From the NCBI GenBank assembly GCA_017550425.1, contig JAFZPG010000041.1, positions 34,964 through 98,963 of the forward strand: a stretch of 64,000 nt of DNA. Reading direction: 5' to 3'. A model generated the notes under the pieces. That model was not told the origin of the DNA, made no database searches, and was given only the letters and a program-made list of their open reading frames with translations. Both the position numbers and the translations under genes were made by a program. Source of the DNA: Lachnospiraceae bacterium. Lineage in GTDB: Bacteria; Bacillota; Clostridia; Lachnospirales; Lachnospiraceae. Position 1 is the stretch's first letter, and the number at the start of each line of letters is the position of its first letter. Below, piece after piece: positions 25,096 through 34,300 of this stretch.

Positions 25096-26007
25096 TTACG
25101 CCTCTTTTGCAAGCTTTCCGATGATCTCATTGATATCTTCACATTTGTGGCGGATCAGGTAGTCTTCGATGCCCTTTGCGACTTCCACGGTCGCGTAGGG
25201 ATTGAAGAAATTGGCCGTTCCGACGCTGACCGCCGTCGCGCCTGCCAGCAGGAATTCGAGCGCGTCTGCCGCACAGGCGATGCCACCCATTCCGATGATC
25301 GGGATGGAAACCGCGCGGGCTACCTGGTAGACCATGCGGACCGCTACGGGTTTGATCGCCGGACCGGACAGGCCACCTGTCTTATTTGCCAGGGCAAATG
25401 ACTGGCGCTCCACGTCGATCTTCATGCCGGTAAGCGTGTTGATCAGAGACAATGCGTCGGCTCCGCCGGCTTCGGCTGCGCGCGCCATCACGGTGATATC
25501 GGTGACGTTCGGCGAAAGCTTCATGATGACAGGCTGCTTCGCGTGGCTCTTCACCGCGCGTGTGATCGCTTCGACCGCCTTCGGATCCTGGCCGAACGCG
25601 ATGCCGCCCTCTTTGACATTCGGGCAGGAAATATTGATCTCCAGCAGGTCGACCGGCTCATCCGCCAGACGATCTACCACTGCGAGATACTCTTCCGTCG
25701 TATGTCCGCAGACATTGACGATCACCTTTGTATCATACTGTTTGAGGAACTGCAGGTCACGCTTGCAGAACACTTCCACGCCGGGGTTCTGAAGGCCGAT
25801 GGCGTTCAGCATGCCGGACGCAGTTTCTACGATCCTGGGGGTAGGATTGCCGGGCCAGGGTACATTGGCCACGCCCTTCGTAACCACGCCTCCGAGGGCG
25901 GACAGGTCGACGAATTCACTGTATTCCATGCCGGAACCAAACGTTCCGGACGCTTCAAGCACGGGGTTTTTCAGTTCCACGCCCGCGATATTTACGGATG
26001 TCTTCAT
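25096..26007 (-). CDS. pyrD: Dihydroorotate dehydrogenase, class 1B catalytic subunit
   Basis: 303 residues. NPVLEASGTFGSG at the N-terminus, the catalytic cysteine in INISCPNVKEGG, and FMN-binding IIGMGGIACAADALEFLLAG. Class 1B enzymes form a heterotetramer with PyrK and use NAD+. The start overlaps the stop of the HAD-PyrK ORF by one base (TGATG), so the two are coupled. Confidence 0.96.
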   Translation of the reverse strand: MKTSVNIAGVELKNPVLEASGTFGSGMEYSEFVDLSALGGVVTKGVANVPWPGNPTPRIVETASGMLNAIGLQNPGVEVFCKRDLQFLKQYDTKVIVNVCGHTTEEYLAVVDRLADEPVDLLEINISCPNVKEGGIAFGQDPKAVEAITRAVKSHAKQPVIMKLSPNVTDITVMARAAEAGGADALSLINTLTGMKIDVERQSFALANKTGGLSGPAIKPVAVRMVYQVARAVSIPIIGMGGIACAADALEFLLAGATAVSVGTANFFNPYATVEVAKGIEDYLIRHKCEDINEIIGKLAKEA

Positions 26008-27440
26008 CAGAGTACCACCTCCGTCGCATCAAAGACGGGACCGTCTTTGCAGATTCTCTTATTGTGCACCTGCGAGTGGTCGTCCACTTCGACGCTTTGA
26101 CATACGCAGCCTAAGCAGGCGCCGACGCCGCAGGCCATCTTTTCTTCCATGGACACATAGCAGGTAATGTTGTTTTTCTCGGCAAATGCTTTGATCGCGC
26201 GTAGCATGGGTGTCGGACCGCAGGCGTAGATCACGTCGGCAGTCAGGTCGTTTGCTTCGATCGCGTTGAGGACATTGCCCTTCGTGCCTGCGCTGCCGTC
26301 TTCCGTCGCTATAACAACGGTTGCGTACGGCGCGAAATCCTCGTTCAGGAACAGGACATCGCGGTAACCGAGCACGGCCATGATGTTTTCTTTTGCTATG
26401 CCCTGCGCGCTCAGTTTCTTCGCCATCTCGAGCATCGGAGGGATGCCGATGCCGCCGCCGATCAGGAAGGCTTTCGCATCCGAGCGGGTCGGGAAGCCAT
26501 TGCCCAGAGGGCCTAAGATCTCGATCGGATCGCCTGCCTGATATTTGGAAAATGCATCCGTTCCGAAGCCTGCCACGCGGTATACGATACGCAGTGTTCC
26601 GGCGAATTTATCGACCTCACAGAGGCTGATGGGACGCGGCAGCAGGTGCGCGCCGTCGTTGGTATATACGGAAATGAACTGGCCGGCCTTGGCGAAAGCG
26701 GCGATGCCGTACGCCTCGATCACCATACTGTAGATGCCGTCGCAAAGTTTTTCCTGGGAAACCACTTTTGCAGTGATCTTTTGTTTCATCTTATCCTCCT
26801 GTCCGAAGAAAAATGCATCCGCCGCCTGCGGTAGGGCGTCGATCGAAGGGATCGAAATCGTGCCCTTCGGGACGGTGCCGAAGCCGTAGGATGCGTGGAT
26901 GAAGCGGATGCCGGCGCGGGAAGCGGCCATATAATCCGCATAGATATCTCCGACATAAATGCTTCGAGTGAGTTTTTCATCCTCGACGACCTTTTTGATG
27001 TTGTCCCACTTCGGCAGACCGGTGTCGCCCGCCGCCAGCTTCCCGTCAAAATACTGCCACATGTTGTGGTGGTTCAAAAAAGACTCGATGTAACCGCATT
27101 GGCAATTGCTGACGATGTACAGTTTGTACTTTTTCCTCAGTTCTGTCAAAGTCTCGACCAGGTTCGGGTAGAGCTCGCCGCCCAGACGCTCCAGCGTTGC
27201 GATCTCATTGTCCATCGCGCGCTGAAACAGCGGGGTTCGTTCCTCCTCGGGCATGTCGGGCAGCAGTTTCTTCGCGATGTCCGGAAGCAACATACCCATG
27301 ACTCCGTGGATGTCATCCGCGGTCAATGTAAGCGAAAGGCCGGGATGCTGTGCGAATACCTCGTTCCAGGCCGTCGCCACATGCTCTGCGGAATCCCAAA
27401 GCGTTCCGTCCAGGTCAAATAATATACCGTAATTACTCAT
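26007..27440 (-). CDS. pyrK: HAD-family phosphatase fused in frame to PyrK
   Basis: 477 residues in one frame. Residues 1-217 are a HAD hydrolase (FDLDGTLWDS, IVSNC, VGDIYADYMAAS), like phosphoglycolate-phosphatase relatives. Residues from about 218 are a complete PyrK: FAD-binding RPISLCEV, IGGGIGIPPMLEMAKKL, and the [2Fe-2S] cysteines in EEKMACGVGACLGCVC. PyrK passes electrons from PyrD to NAD+. At the junction AGGAGG lies 5 bases before an internal ATG (26787-26789), so a separate 260-residue PyrK could also be made. The ATG at 27438-27440 is used as start; a GTG two codons earlier is the alternative. Confidence 0.85.
   Translation of the reverse strand: MSNYGILFDLDGTLWDSAEHVATAWNEVFAQHPGLSLTLTADDIHGVMGMLLPDIAKKLLPDMPEEERTPLFQRAMDNEIATLERLGGELYPNLVETLTELRKKYKLYIVSNCQCGYIESFLNHHNMWQYFDGKLAAGDTGLPKWDNIKKVVEDEKLTRSIYVGDIYADYMAASRAGIRFIHASYGFGTVPKGTISIPSIDALPQAADAFFFGQEDKMKQKITAKVVSQEKLCDGIYSMVIEAYGIAAFAKAGQFISVYTNDGAHLLPRPISLCEVDKFAGTLRIVYRVAGFGTDAFSKYQAGDPIEILGPLGNGFPTRSDAKAFLIGGGIGIPPMLEMAKKLSAQGIAKENIMAVLGYRDVLFLNEDFAPYATVVIATEDGSAGTKGNVLNAIEANDLTADVIYACGPTPMLRAIKAFAEKNNITCYVSMEEKMACGVGACLGCVCQSVEVDDHSQVHNKRICKDGPVFDATEVVL
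26784..26801 (-). promoter_or_regulatory. Internal ribosome binding site for a stand-alone PyrK
   Basis: AGGAGG followed by ATAAG and ATG (26787-26789) on the minus strand, inside the HAD-PyrK ORF. The downstream product would be 260 residues, the usual PyrK length. Confidence 0.7.
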
Positions 27441-27450
27441 GTTCACCTCT

Positions 27451-27486
27451 GTAAAAAAGGGAACCGTTTTATGATTTTCGGTTCCC
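27451..27486 (-). terminator. Terminator between the zinc-ribbon gene and HAD-pyrK
   Basis: 8-bp stem GGGAACCG/CGGTTCCC (27459-27466 with 27479-27486), a 12-base A/T loop, then TTTTTT on the minus strand. A second small hairpin (GCAGCC/GGCTGC, about 27493-27511) lies just upstream. The terminator ends about 10 bases before the HAD-pyrK ribosome site, so it either ends the upstream transcript or acts as an attenuator. Confidence 0.8.
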
Positions 27487-27511
27487 CTGGCTCGCAGCCA
27501 TGACCGGCTGC

Positions 27512-27679
27512 TTATAGATCAAACATATCTTGTATCTTTTCTTCATCGGTGCGGGTATCTTCCGCGACCCCCTCGATCACAGTGAAAAGAGAATTACACT
27601 TATAGCACTGATAGGTGCCGTCCGGATTCTCCATGATGAATTTCTCACCACAATAAGGGCAATACTCGGCTCTTTTCAT
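27512..27679 (-). CDS. Small zinc-ribbon protein (55 residues)
   Basis: MKRAEYCPYCGEKFIMENPD is the start; a second pair CYKC follows after 18 residues, so four cysteines can bind one zinc. The C-terminal half is acidic (DTRTDEEKIQDMFDL). GGAGG precedes the ATG at 10 bases. It lies between pyrF (78-base gap) and the terminator before HAD-pyrK. Its role is unknown. Confidence 0.75.
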   Translation of the reverse strand: MKRAEYCPYCGEKFIMENPDGTYQCYKCNSLFTVIEGVAEDTRTDEEKIQDMFDL

Positions 27680-27757
27680 TCTACATTCGCCTCCTTATGG
27701 TCAGGTCCCGAACGTAATGATCCGGGAAACATAAGTACCAAATTTATGGTAGCACAA

Positions 27758-28696
27758 TTACTTTGCGATGTCAACATGCGCGGCGATATCCGCGATCATA
27801 TCTTCGGTCGCTTTTCTCGATGCCTGCGCGAAGTTTTCCGGGCCGAAATCCTTGTATTTGTCGGCCTTATATGCAGCGATGATGCCGCGGGAGGAATTAA
27901 CGATCGCTCCCAGTCCGTCCTCGTTGAAGTATGGAGCCAGATCTGCCGCCGTACCGCCCTGTGCGCCGTAACCCGGCACCAGAATATACGCGTGCTTCAT
28001 GATCTTACGCAGTACCGCGCCCATCTCGGGATAAGTCGCACCAACGACTGCGCCGACCGCACTGTAACCGTGGCGGCCAATGTATTCAGCGCCCCATTTT
28101 TCGACCATCTCACCGACGATCTCGTAGAGCGGGCGTCCGCCCTCCACGATGCGATCCTGGAACTCACCGCTCGAGGGATTGGATGTTTTTACCAGAACAA
28201 AGATGCCTTTGTTCTCTTCCTTGCAGACCTTTACAAACGGAAGCACGCCGTCCGAACCGAGATAAGGGTTGACCGTTGCAAAATCTTCGCGGAAGCCGGG
28301 CGCAAACGCCTCCCCTGTAAGGGGTGCATGGCCCAGATGGCCGATGGCGTAAGCCGCCGATGTCGAACCGATGTCGCCGCGCTTGATATCGCCGATGACG
28401 ACGAGATCCTTCTCCTTGCAATAGTTGACGGTCTTTACGAACGCTTCCACCCCCGGCAGGCCGAACTGCTCATACATCGCGATCTGCGGCTTCACCGCCG
28501 GGATCAGGTCATGGACCGCGTCCACGATCGCTTTATTAAACTGCCAGATGGCTTCCGCCGCTCCTTCCGCCGTAGCGCCGTATTCGGCAAATGCCTTCTC
28601 CTTAATGTGCTCGGGAACATAGGCCAGCATCGGATCCAGTCCGACTACCACCGGCGCTTTCTTCTCTATGATCTTATCGATCAAAATATCGATCAT
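27758..28696 (-). CDS. pyrF: Orotidine 5'-phosphate decarboxylase
   Basis: 312 residues, the longer type-2 form. The catalytic Asp-Lys-Asp motif is in VVIGDIKRGDIGST, and VVVGLDPMLAYVP opens the barrel. It makes UMP from OMP. The ATG at 28694-28696 has AGGAG 8 bases upstream; the longer ORF opens 11 codons earlier without one. It follows pyrC by 78 bases. Confidence 0.95.
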   Translation of the reverse strand: MIDILIDKIIEKKAPVVVGLDPMLAYVPEHIKEKAFAEYGATAEGAAEAIWQFNKAIVDAVHDLIPAVKPQIAMYEQFGLPGVEAFVKTVNYCKEKDLVVIGDIKRGDIGSTSAAYAIGHLGHAPLTGEAFAPGFREDFATVNPYLGSDGVLPFVKVCKEENKGIFVLVKTSNPSSGEFQDRIVEGGRPLYEIVGEMVEKWGAEYIGRHGYSAVGAVVGATYPEMGAVLRKIMKHAYILVPGYGAQGGTAADLAPYFNEDGLGAIVNSSRGIIAAYKADKYKDFGPENFAQASRKATEDMIADIAAHVDIAK

Positions 28697-28774
28697 GTCT
28701 TTATCTCCTGAATGAATTCTGTTAAACATGTCCGCGCGGTCTTCTGCCCCTCGCGGATGCCTCTGTAAGGCGTT

Positions 28775-30058
28775 TTAAGCCTTATATACAACGTTTCCGT
28801 CCACGATGGTATACATGACCTTTCCGTAGACTTTACGGCCGTTAAACGGCGTATTGTGTCCTTTCGACACAAAGGTGCCGGCATCGATCGTGTAATGTGC
28901 CTCGGGGTCAATGATCGTGATATCCGCCGCCTTACCGACGCCGAGCGTTCCGCGGTCGATCTTGAGGATCTGTGCGGGTGCGTAGCTCATGCGCTCCGCC
29001 ATCTGAAGCGGTGTCAGATATCCCGGACGAACCAGGTTCGTAATGGTCAGGCAGACGGCCGTCTCGGAACCTACGATGCCGAACGGAGCAGTCGCAATGC
29101 CGCGGCTCTTCTCCTCTGCGCTGTGCGGGGCATGATCGGTAGAGATCGCATCCATGGTTCCGTCAGCCAGGCCGGCGATCAGCGCCTGAACATCCTCCTT
29201 CGTACGGAGCGGTGGGTTCATCTTATAATTTGCGTCATCAGCGTCGATCTCGTCACAGGTCATGCTGAAATGATGCGGGCAGACCTCTGCGGTCACCAAA
29301 ACGCCATCCGCTTTCGCTTTGCGGACCATCTCAACACTGTCTGCCGTCGAGCAGTGACACAGATGCAATCGGGCTCCGGTCTCTTTCGCCAGCAGGATAT
29401 CTCTCGCAACGATGATATCTTCCACCGCGTTCGGGATGCCTTCAACGCCGATCTTCATAGCTACCGGGCCCGCATTGAGCGCGCCCTTGCCGACCAGGTT
29501 TTTATCTTCACAGTGTGCCATGACAACGATGTCGTTCGCTTTCGCGCGCAGCATGCCTTCGCGATAGACCAGCGAGTTCATGACGGACTTACCGTCTTCG
29601 CTGATCGCGTAGGCGCCGGCCTGCTTCATAGCAGCAACATCCGTCGGCTCTACGCCCATCTGGCCCAGAGTCACGGCTCCGACCGGGTAAATGTGGATGG
29701 GGGATACCGTTTTCGCCTTTTCGACCTCAAAACGGACCATGTCCGCCGAGTCAATGACCGGCTTCGTATTCGGCATCGGGCAGACGCCCGTAAAGCCACC
29801 TTTTGCACAGGACTTGGAACCGGTCTCGATCGTCTCTTTATACTCAAAACCGGGCTCACGGAAGTGCACATGCAGATCGATCAGGCCGGGCATCACATAC
29901 ATGCCATTCGCATCGATGACATCGGCACCGGCCAGTTCATACGTTTCACCCTCTTTGCAAACGGCGGCGATCACGCCGTCTTTCACATAGAGGTCCCGTA
30001 TGCCGTCGATGGCATTGGCCGGATCCAGCACTCTTCCGTTCTTAATGATCAGATTCAT
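28775..30058 (-). CDS. pyrC: Dihydroorotase
   Basis: 427 residues, class I. Metal ligands are visible in PGLIDLHVHFREPG, HCEDKNL, LCHCSTADSV and the catalytic ISTDHAPHSAEEK. It cyclises carbamoyl aspartate to dihydroorotate. No carA/carB or pyrB is nearby. AAAGG precedes the ATG. It follows trpS by 43 bases with no promoter between them. Confidence 0.96.
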   Translation of the reverse strand: MNLIIKNGRVLDPANAIDGIRDLYVKDGVIAAVCKEGETYELAGADVIDANGMYVMPGLIDLHVHFREPGFEYKETIETGSKSCAKGGFTGVCPMPNTKPVIDSADMVRFEVEKAKTVSPIHIYPVGAVTLGQMGVEPTDVAAMKQAGAYAISEDGKSVMNSLVYREGMLRAKANDIVVMAHCEDKNLVGKGALNAGPVAMKIGVEGIPNAVEDIIVARDILLAKETGARLHLCHCSTADSVEMVRKAKADGVLVTAEVCPHHFSMTCDEIDADDANYKMNPPLRTKEDVQALIAGLADGTMDAISTDHAPHSAEEKSRGIATAPFGIVGSETAVCLTITNLVRPGYLTPLQMAERMSYAPAQILKIDRGTLGVGKAADITIIDPEAHYTIDAGTFVSKGHNTPFNGRKVYGKVMYTIVDGNVVYKA

Positions 30059-30101
30059 AGATTGCCTTTCTGTAAAACAAACATTAACGTTTGGTAAACG
30101 A

Positions 30102-31187
30102 TCAGGAATTGTATTTCTTTGCCTGCTCGGCGATCAACTCCGCGTCATCGAAGTAATTGATCTTCATGGCAGCCTTCATCTCAGACAGGGTCTGCGCCGC
30201 AGCCTCACGCGCGATATCGCTGCCCTTTTTGAGAATGTTGTAAACTTCGGGGATATCCTTCTCGAACTCTTTTCTGCGTTTGCGGATGGGTTCGAGTTCT
30301 TCCTGCATCACGGAGTTCAGGAAACGTTTGATCTTCACGTCGCCCAGGCCGCCGCGCATATAGTGAGCCTTCATCTCGTCGAGGTTCGCATAATCCGGGA
30401 AATACCGCTCGAAATGCTCATCCTTACAGAAAGCATCCAGATATGTAAATACCGGATTGCCTTCTACCTGACCGGGATCGCTGACCTTCAGGTGATTCGG
30501 GTCGGTAAACATGCTCATGATCTTCTTCTGCACTTCATCGGCAGGATCCGAAAGGTAGATGCAGTTACCGAGGGATTTACTCATCTTTGCCTTACCGTCA
30601 ATGCCGGGCAGGCGCAGGCAGGCTTTATTGTCCGAAAGCATTGCGTCCGGCTCTACCAGCACGTCGCCGTAGATCTGGTTGAACTTACGCACGATCTCAC
30701 GTGCCTGCTCGATCATGGGCAGCTGGTCCTCGCCGACCGGAACGGTCGTCGCCTTAAATGCGGTGATATCCGCCGTCTGGCTGACCGGATAGGTAAAGAA
30801 GCCTACGGGCAATGTATTCTGGAACCCGCGCATCTGGATCTCGTTTTTAACCGTAGGATTTCGCTGCAATCTCGCTACAGTAACGAGATTCATGTAGTAA
30901 AATGTCATCTCGGTCAATTCGGATACATAAGACTGAACGAAGAGGTTCGACTTCGTCGGATCCAGACCGGCCGAAAGGTAGTCAAGTGCAACCTCAATGA
31001 CATTCTGGCGGATCTTCTCGGGGTTGTCGGCATTGTCCGTGAGTGCCTGTGCGTCCGCTATCATAATAAAAATACGATCATACTCACCGGAATTCTGCAG
31101 TTCCACACGACGGCGAAGAGAGCCGACATAGTGGCCTACGTGCAGTTTACCGGTAGGACGATCGCCTGTTAAAATAATCTTTCCCAT
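30102..31187 (-). CDS. trpS: Tryptophanyl-tRNA synthetase
   Basis: 361 residues. The class I motifs are present as [12 protein letters not shown] (HIGH-like) and [10 protein letters not shown] (KMSKS). The enzyme charges tRNA-Trp. The leader from the -10 box to the start is only about 50 bases, too short for a T-box, so the usual tRNA-sensing control is absent. It opens the transcript that runs on into pyrC and pyrF. Confidence 0.96.
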   Translation of the reverse strand: MGKIILTGDRPTGKLHVGHYVGSLRRRVELQNSGEYDRIFIMIADAQALTDNADNPEKIRQNVIEVALDYLSAGLDPTKSNLFVQSYVSELTEMTFYYMNLVTVARLQRNPTVKNEIQMRGFQNTLPVGFFTYPVSQTADITAFKATTVPVGEDQLPMIEQAREIVRKFNQIYGDVLVEPDAMLSDNKACLRLPGIDGKAKMSKSLGNCIYLSDPADEVQKKIMSMFTDPNHLKVSDPGQVEGNPVFTYLDAFCKDEHFERYFPDYANLDEMKAHYMRGGLGDVKIKRFLNSVMQEELEPIRKRRKEFEKDIPEVYNILKKGSDIAREAAAQTLSEMKAAMKINYFDDAELIAEQAKKYNS

Positions 31188-31240
31188 AACTGTCTCCTTG
31201 ATACTTATGCGCCCAAATATCGTTGCGCATTGCTCTTACT

Positions 31241-31269
31241 AGTATATCGAAAACGAGGCTTTTCGTCAA
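31241..31269 (-). promoter_or_regulatory. Sigma-A promoter of trpS
   Basis: Minus strand TTGACG (31264-31269), 17-base spacer, TATACT (31241-31246). It lies downstream of the terminator of the surface-protein gene. Confidence 0.85.
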
Positions 31270-31303
31270 TCCTATTTATGACTGAAAATCCTTTCGTTTT
31301 CTT

Positions 31304-31338
31304 TCGCAAAAAGGAGGTGTCTCGTTTGACACCTCCTT
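31304..31338 (-). terminator. Terminator after the large surface-protein gene
   Basis: An 11-bp perfect stem AAGGAGGTGTC/GACACCTCCTT with a 6-base loop and TTTTT on the minus strand. A second hairpin CCGGTC/GACCGG (about 31345-31361) stands between it and the stop codon. Confidence 0.9.
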
Positions 31339-31368
31339 CTCTCACCGGTCATGCGACCGGACCATTAT

Positions 31369-34300
31369 TTATTTTTCTTCTTCTTTCTTGAAGAGGATGA
31401 TACATGCTGACAGACAAATGAAACCAAGTACCATCATAGTGATACCGATCGCCTTTGCGTAATCGGAAATACCGAGCACGTAGGTCTGGCTGCCGCCGCC
31501 GACGATCATCGGAGGATTCTGTGAAGGCGTAGTCTCCGCCTGGGTCTCATTGGCAAATGCCTGGGTCTGCGCAGGCTTCTTCTCTTCGTTTCCGCCACCG
31601 AGCAGAACAGGGTTGGACGGAACTTCCTCGGCTGATGTCTCAACGACCGGCTCGCTCTCAGACTCTGAAGGCTTCGTCTCAGCTACGGTAACAGGAGGAA
31701 GGGATTCCTCTTCTGTTTCGATTATTACCGGAGGAAGTGTTTCGGGAACGGTCTCGATCTCTTCACCGGTAGATTCTTCAGTCTCAGCCTCCGTAGGAAT
31801 AATGTATTCCGTTGTAGGCTCAGGCTTTGTTTCATTATTGCTGCCGATCAGTGTCGGAGCCTCGGTCGGTGCTTCCGTTGTAGGCTCGGGCTTTGTAGGA
31901 GCTTCCGTCGGTACTTCCGTGGGAACTTCGGTCGTAGGCTCGGGCTTTGTAGGAGCTTCTGTCGGTGCTTCCGTGGGAGCTTCGGTCGTAGGCTCAGGCT
32001 TCGTCGGAGCTTCAGTCGGAACCTCGGTAGGAGCTTCCGTTGTAGGCTCTTCTGCGCCTGTGGATTCCTCTGTAGGTGTTTCTGTCGGGATCACATATTC
32101 TGTGGTCGGCTCTTCTGCACCTGTAGATTCTTCGGTAGGAGCTTCCGTCGGGATCTCGTATTCCGTGGTAGGCTCAGGCTTTGTCGGAGCTTCGGTCGGA
32201 ACCTCGGTAGGAGCTTCCGTTGTAGGCTCAGGCTTTGTGGGTGCCTCGGTAGGAACTTCGGTCGGAGCCTCTGTTGTAGGCTCAGGCTTTGTGGGTGCCT
32301 CGGTAGGAACTTCCGTAGGTGCCTCCGTTGTAGGTGCCTCGGTAGGAACCTCCGTAGGCGCCTCTGTTGTAGGCTCCTCGGTAGTAGGCGCTTCTGTGGT
32401 AGGTTCAGCCTTATCGATCATTACGATCAGATCGCTGCCCGTAGAAACAACTGCATTATCAATAGAGTAAAGTACACCGTTCTTGATCACAAATCTGATA
32501 TCCGAAGCCACTACATAGCCATTCGGTGCCGCATACTCATGCAAATGGTAAGTACCGTTTACCAAACCGTGGATCAGTGTAGGAGTAATACCGGAAACGA
32601 ACTCGATCATCTCGGAATTCTTCTTCGTTACTTCTGCTTTCTGACCGTTCTTAACAACATAATTTGAGAAATCGACCTTATTACCCTTATCGTCGACACC
32701 GGTGAGCTGAAGTGTTGCACCGGGAAGTTCGGAGTCGTAAACATCTTGCTTGCTGATGTAAACATCGGCCGTTTTCGCCTTATCGTACATAACAATGAGG
32801 TCTTTACCCGCGGAAACGGTAACCTTATCGATGCTGTACAGAGCGCCGTCTTTGATCGTAAAGTTGATTGCGGAAGCTACCAGATAACCATTCGGTGCAT
32901 TTAACTCTTCCAGCGTATAATCGCCATCCGGAAGATCTTTAAACGTGGAAGGTGAGGATCCGCTGAAGAATGTTACGACCGTGCTCGTCGTAATGCCGGG
33001 TTTCGCATCGGAAGCAAGTTCGATATTCTCAGATGTAAACTCAACCGGAGCCTTATCCTTATCTTTTCCGTACAGTCTGAGTTCAGCGCCGGGAAGTTCA
33101 ACACCATAAACATCCTGCTTACTGATCTTAACACCGGCTTTCTTAGGCTGCGGCTTCGCATCATCGATCATAACGATCACATTGCCTTCCGCATAAGCCT
33201 TTTCGTTGACCTTTGTGATATTGCCGTTTTCGATCTCAAATACGATATCGGTAGCGATCTTGTAGCCCAAAGGAGCCACTTTCTCGGTCAATGTATACTT
33301 ACCGTCTTTCAGACCCTTAACAAAGGAAGGTTCCGAACCGGTAATATATGCAAGCATATCGTTTGTGGACTTCTGAAGAGATGCCCCCTTACCGCCCTCA
33401 AACTGAGTCGCGTCAAAAAGAACTGTGTTTCCGTTTGCATCAACGCCTGTCAGTACGAGCAAAGCGCCGTCAAGTTCATCATGTCCGGTATTCTGCTTGC
33501 TGATCTTGATATCCTTCGGAACGGGGATCGCGTCATCATACATAACGATGAGATCCTCTCCGTCTGCCCATGATTTGGAAGAACAAGAGATCACATTGCC
33601 CTCATAAACTGCGAAGGTAATATCGGTTGCGGTGAAATATCCGCTGGGAGCGGTCTCTTCGTGCAGAACATATACACCATTGACCAGATCCTTGATCTTT
33701 GTCTCTTCCTTACCGGAAAACCATGTAATGCTCTTGCCGTCTTCAGAGATCACCGGGCTGTTCTTTGCATCCGCGATCTGCGCGTCGGTAAATACTACTG
33801 CTTTATTGTCAGCATCTGTACCTGTCAGGAACATCTCAGCGCCTTCGATCTCATCCCCGCCGGTCGCCTTCTTGGAAAGCGAAACCGTGGTGAGAACGGG
33901 AACTGCGTCATCTGTCATAACGATCAGGTTCGAAGAAGCGGAAACAGATACATTATTAATTTTCACCAGTTTACCCTTTTCAACGGTAAACGGAATATCG
34001 GTCGTTACGAGATATCCCTTCGGAGCTGCTTCTTCGTGAAGAGTATAGTTACCATCCGGCAGACCTACGATCTTAGAAGAACTCAATCCGGAAAGGAACA
34101 TAAGCACATTATTCTCGACACCGAGGAATACGGCATCTTCTGCTTTTTTAAGGTTGTCCTTCGTAAGTGCTACGGCGTTGCCCTTTGAGTCCTGACCGTA
34201 TACAAACAGCTTTGCGCCCTGAAGCTCGGTACCGAAAACATCCTGCTTGCTGATCTCGACATCGGTCAGGATCGGCGCAACATCATCGAACATAACGATC

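Noticed and set aside
27440..27514. PyrR-binding attenuator before HAD-pyrK
   Set aside because: A terminator is present but the PyrR-binding loop consensus is not found.
28856..30097. A 413-codon plus-strand ORF opposite pyrC
   Set aside because: Antisense of a clear dihydroorotase with all catalytic motifs; no ribosome site or promoter.
30000..31172. A 390-codon plus-strand ORF opposite trpS
   Set aside because: Shadow of trpS; trpS has HIGH and KMSKS motifs, a promoter and a ribosome site.
31188..31241. A T-box leader before trpS
   Set aside because: The leader is only about 50 bases and shows no T-box sequence or terminator/antiterminator pair.
31550..32470. A 306-codon plus-strand ORF rich in Val/Gly/Ser repeats
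   Set aside because: It is the antisense reading of the Pro/Thr/Glu stalk repeats of the surface protein.
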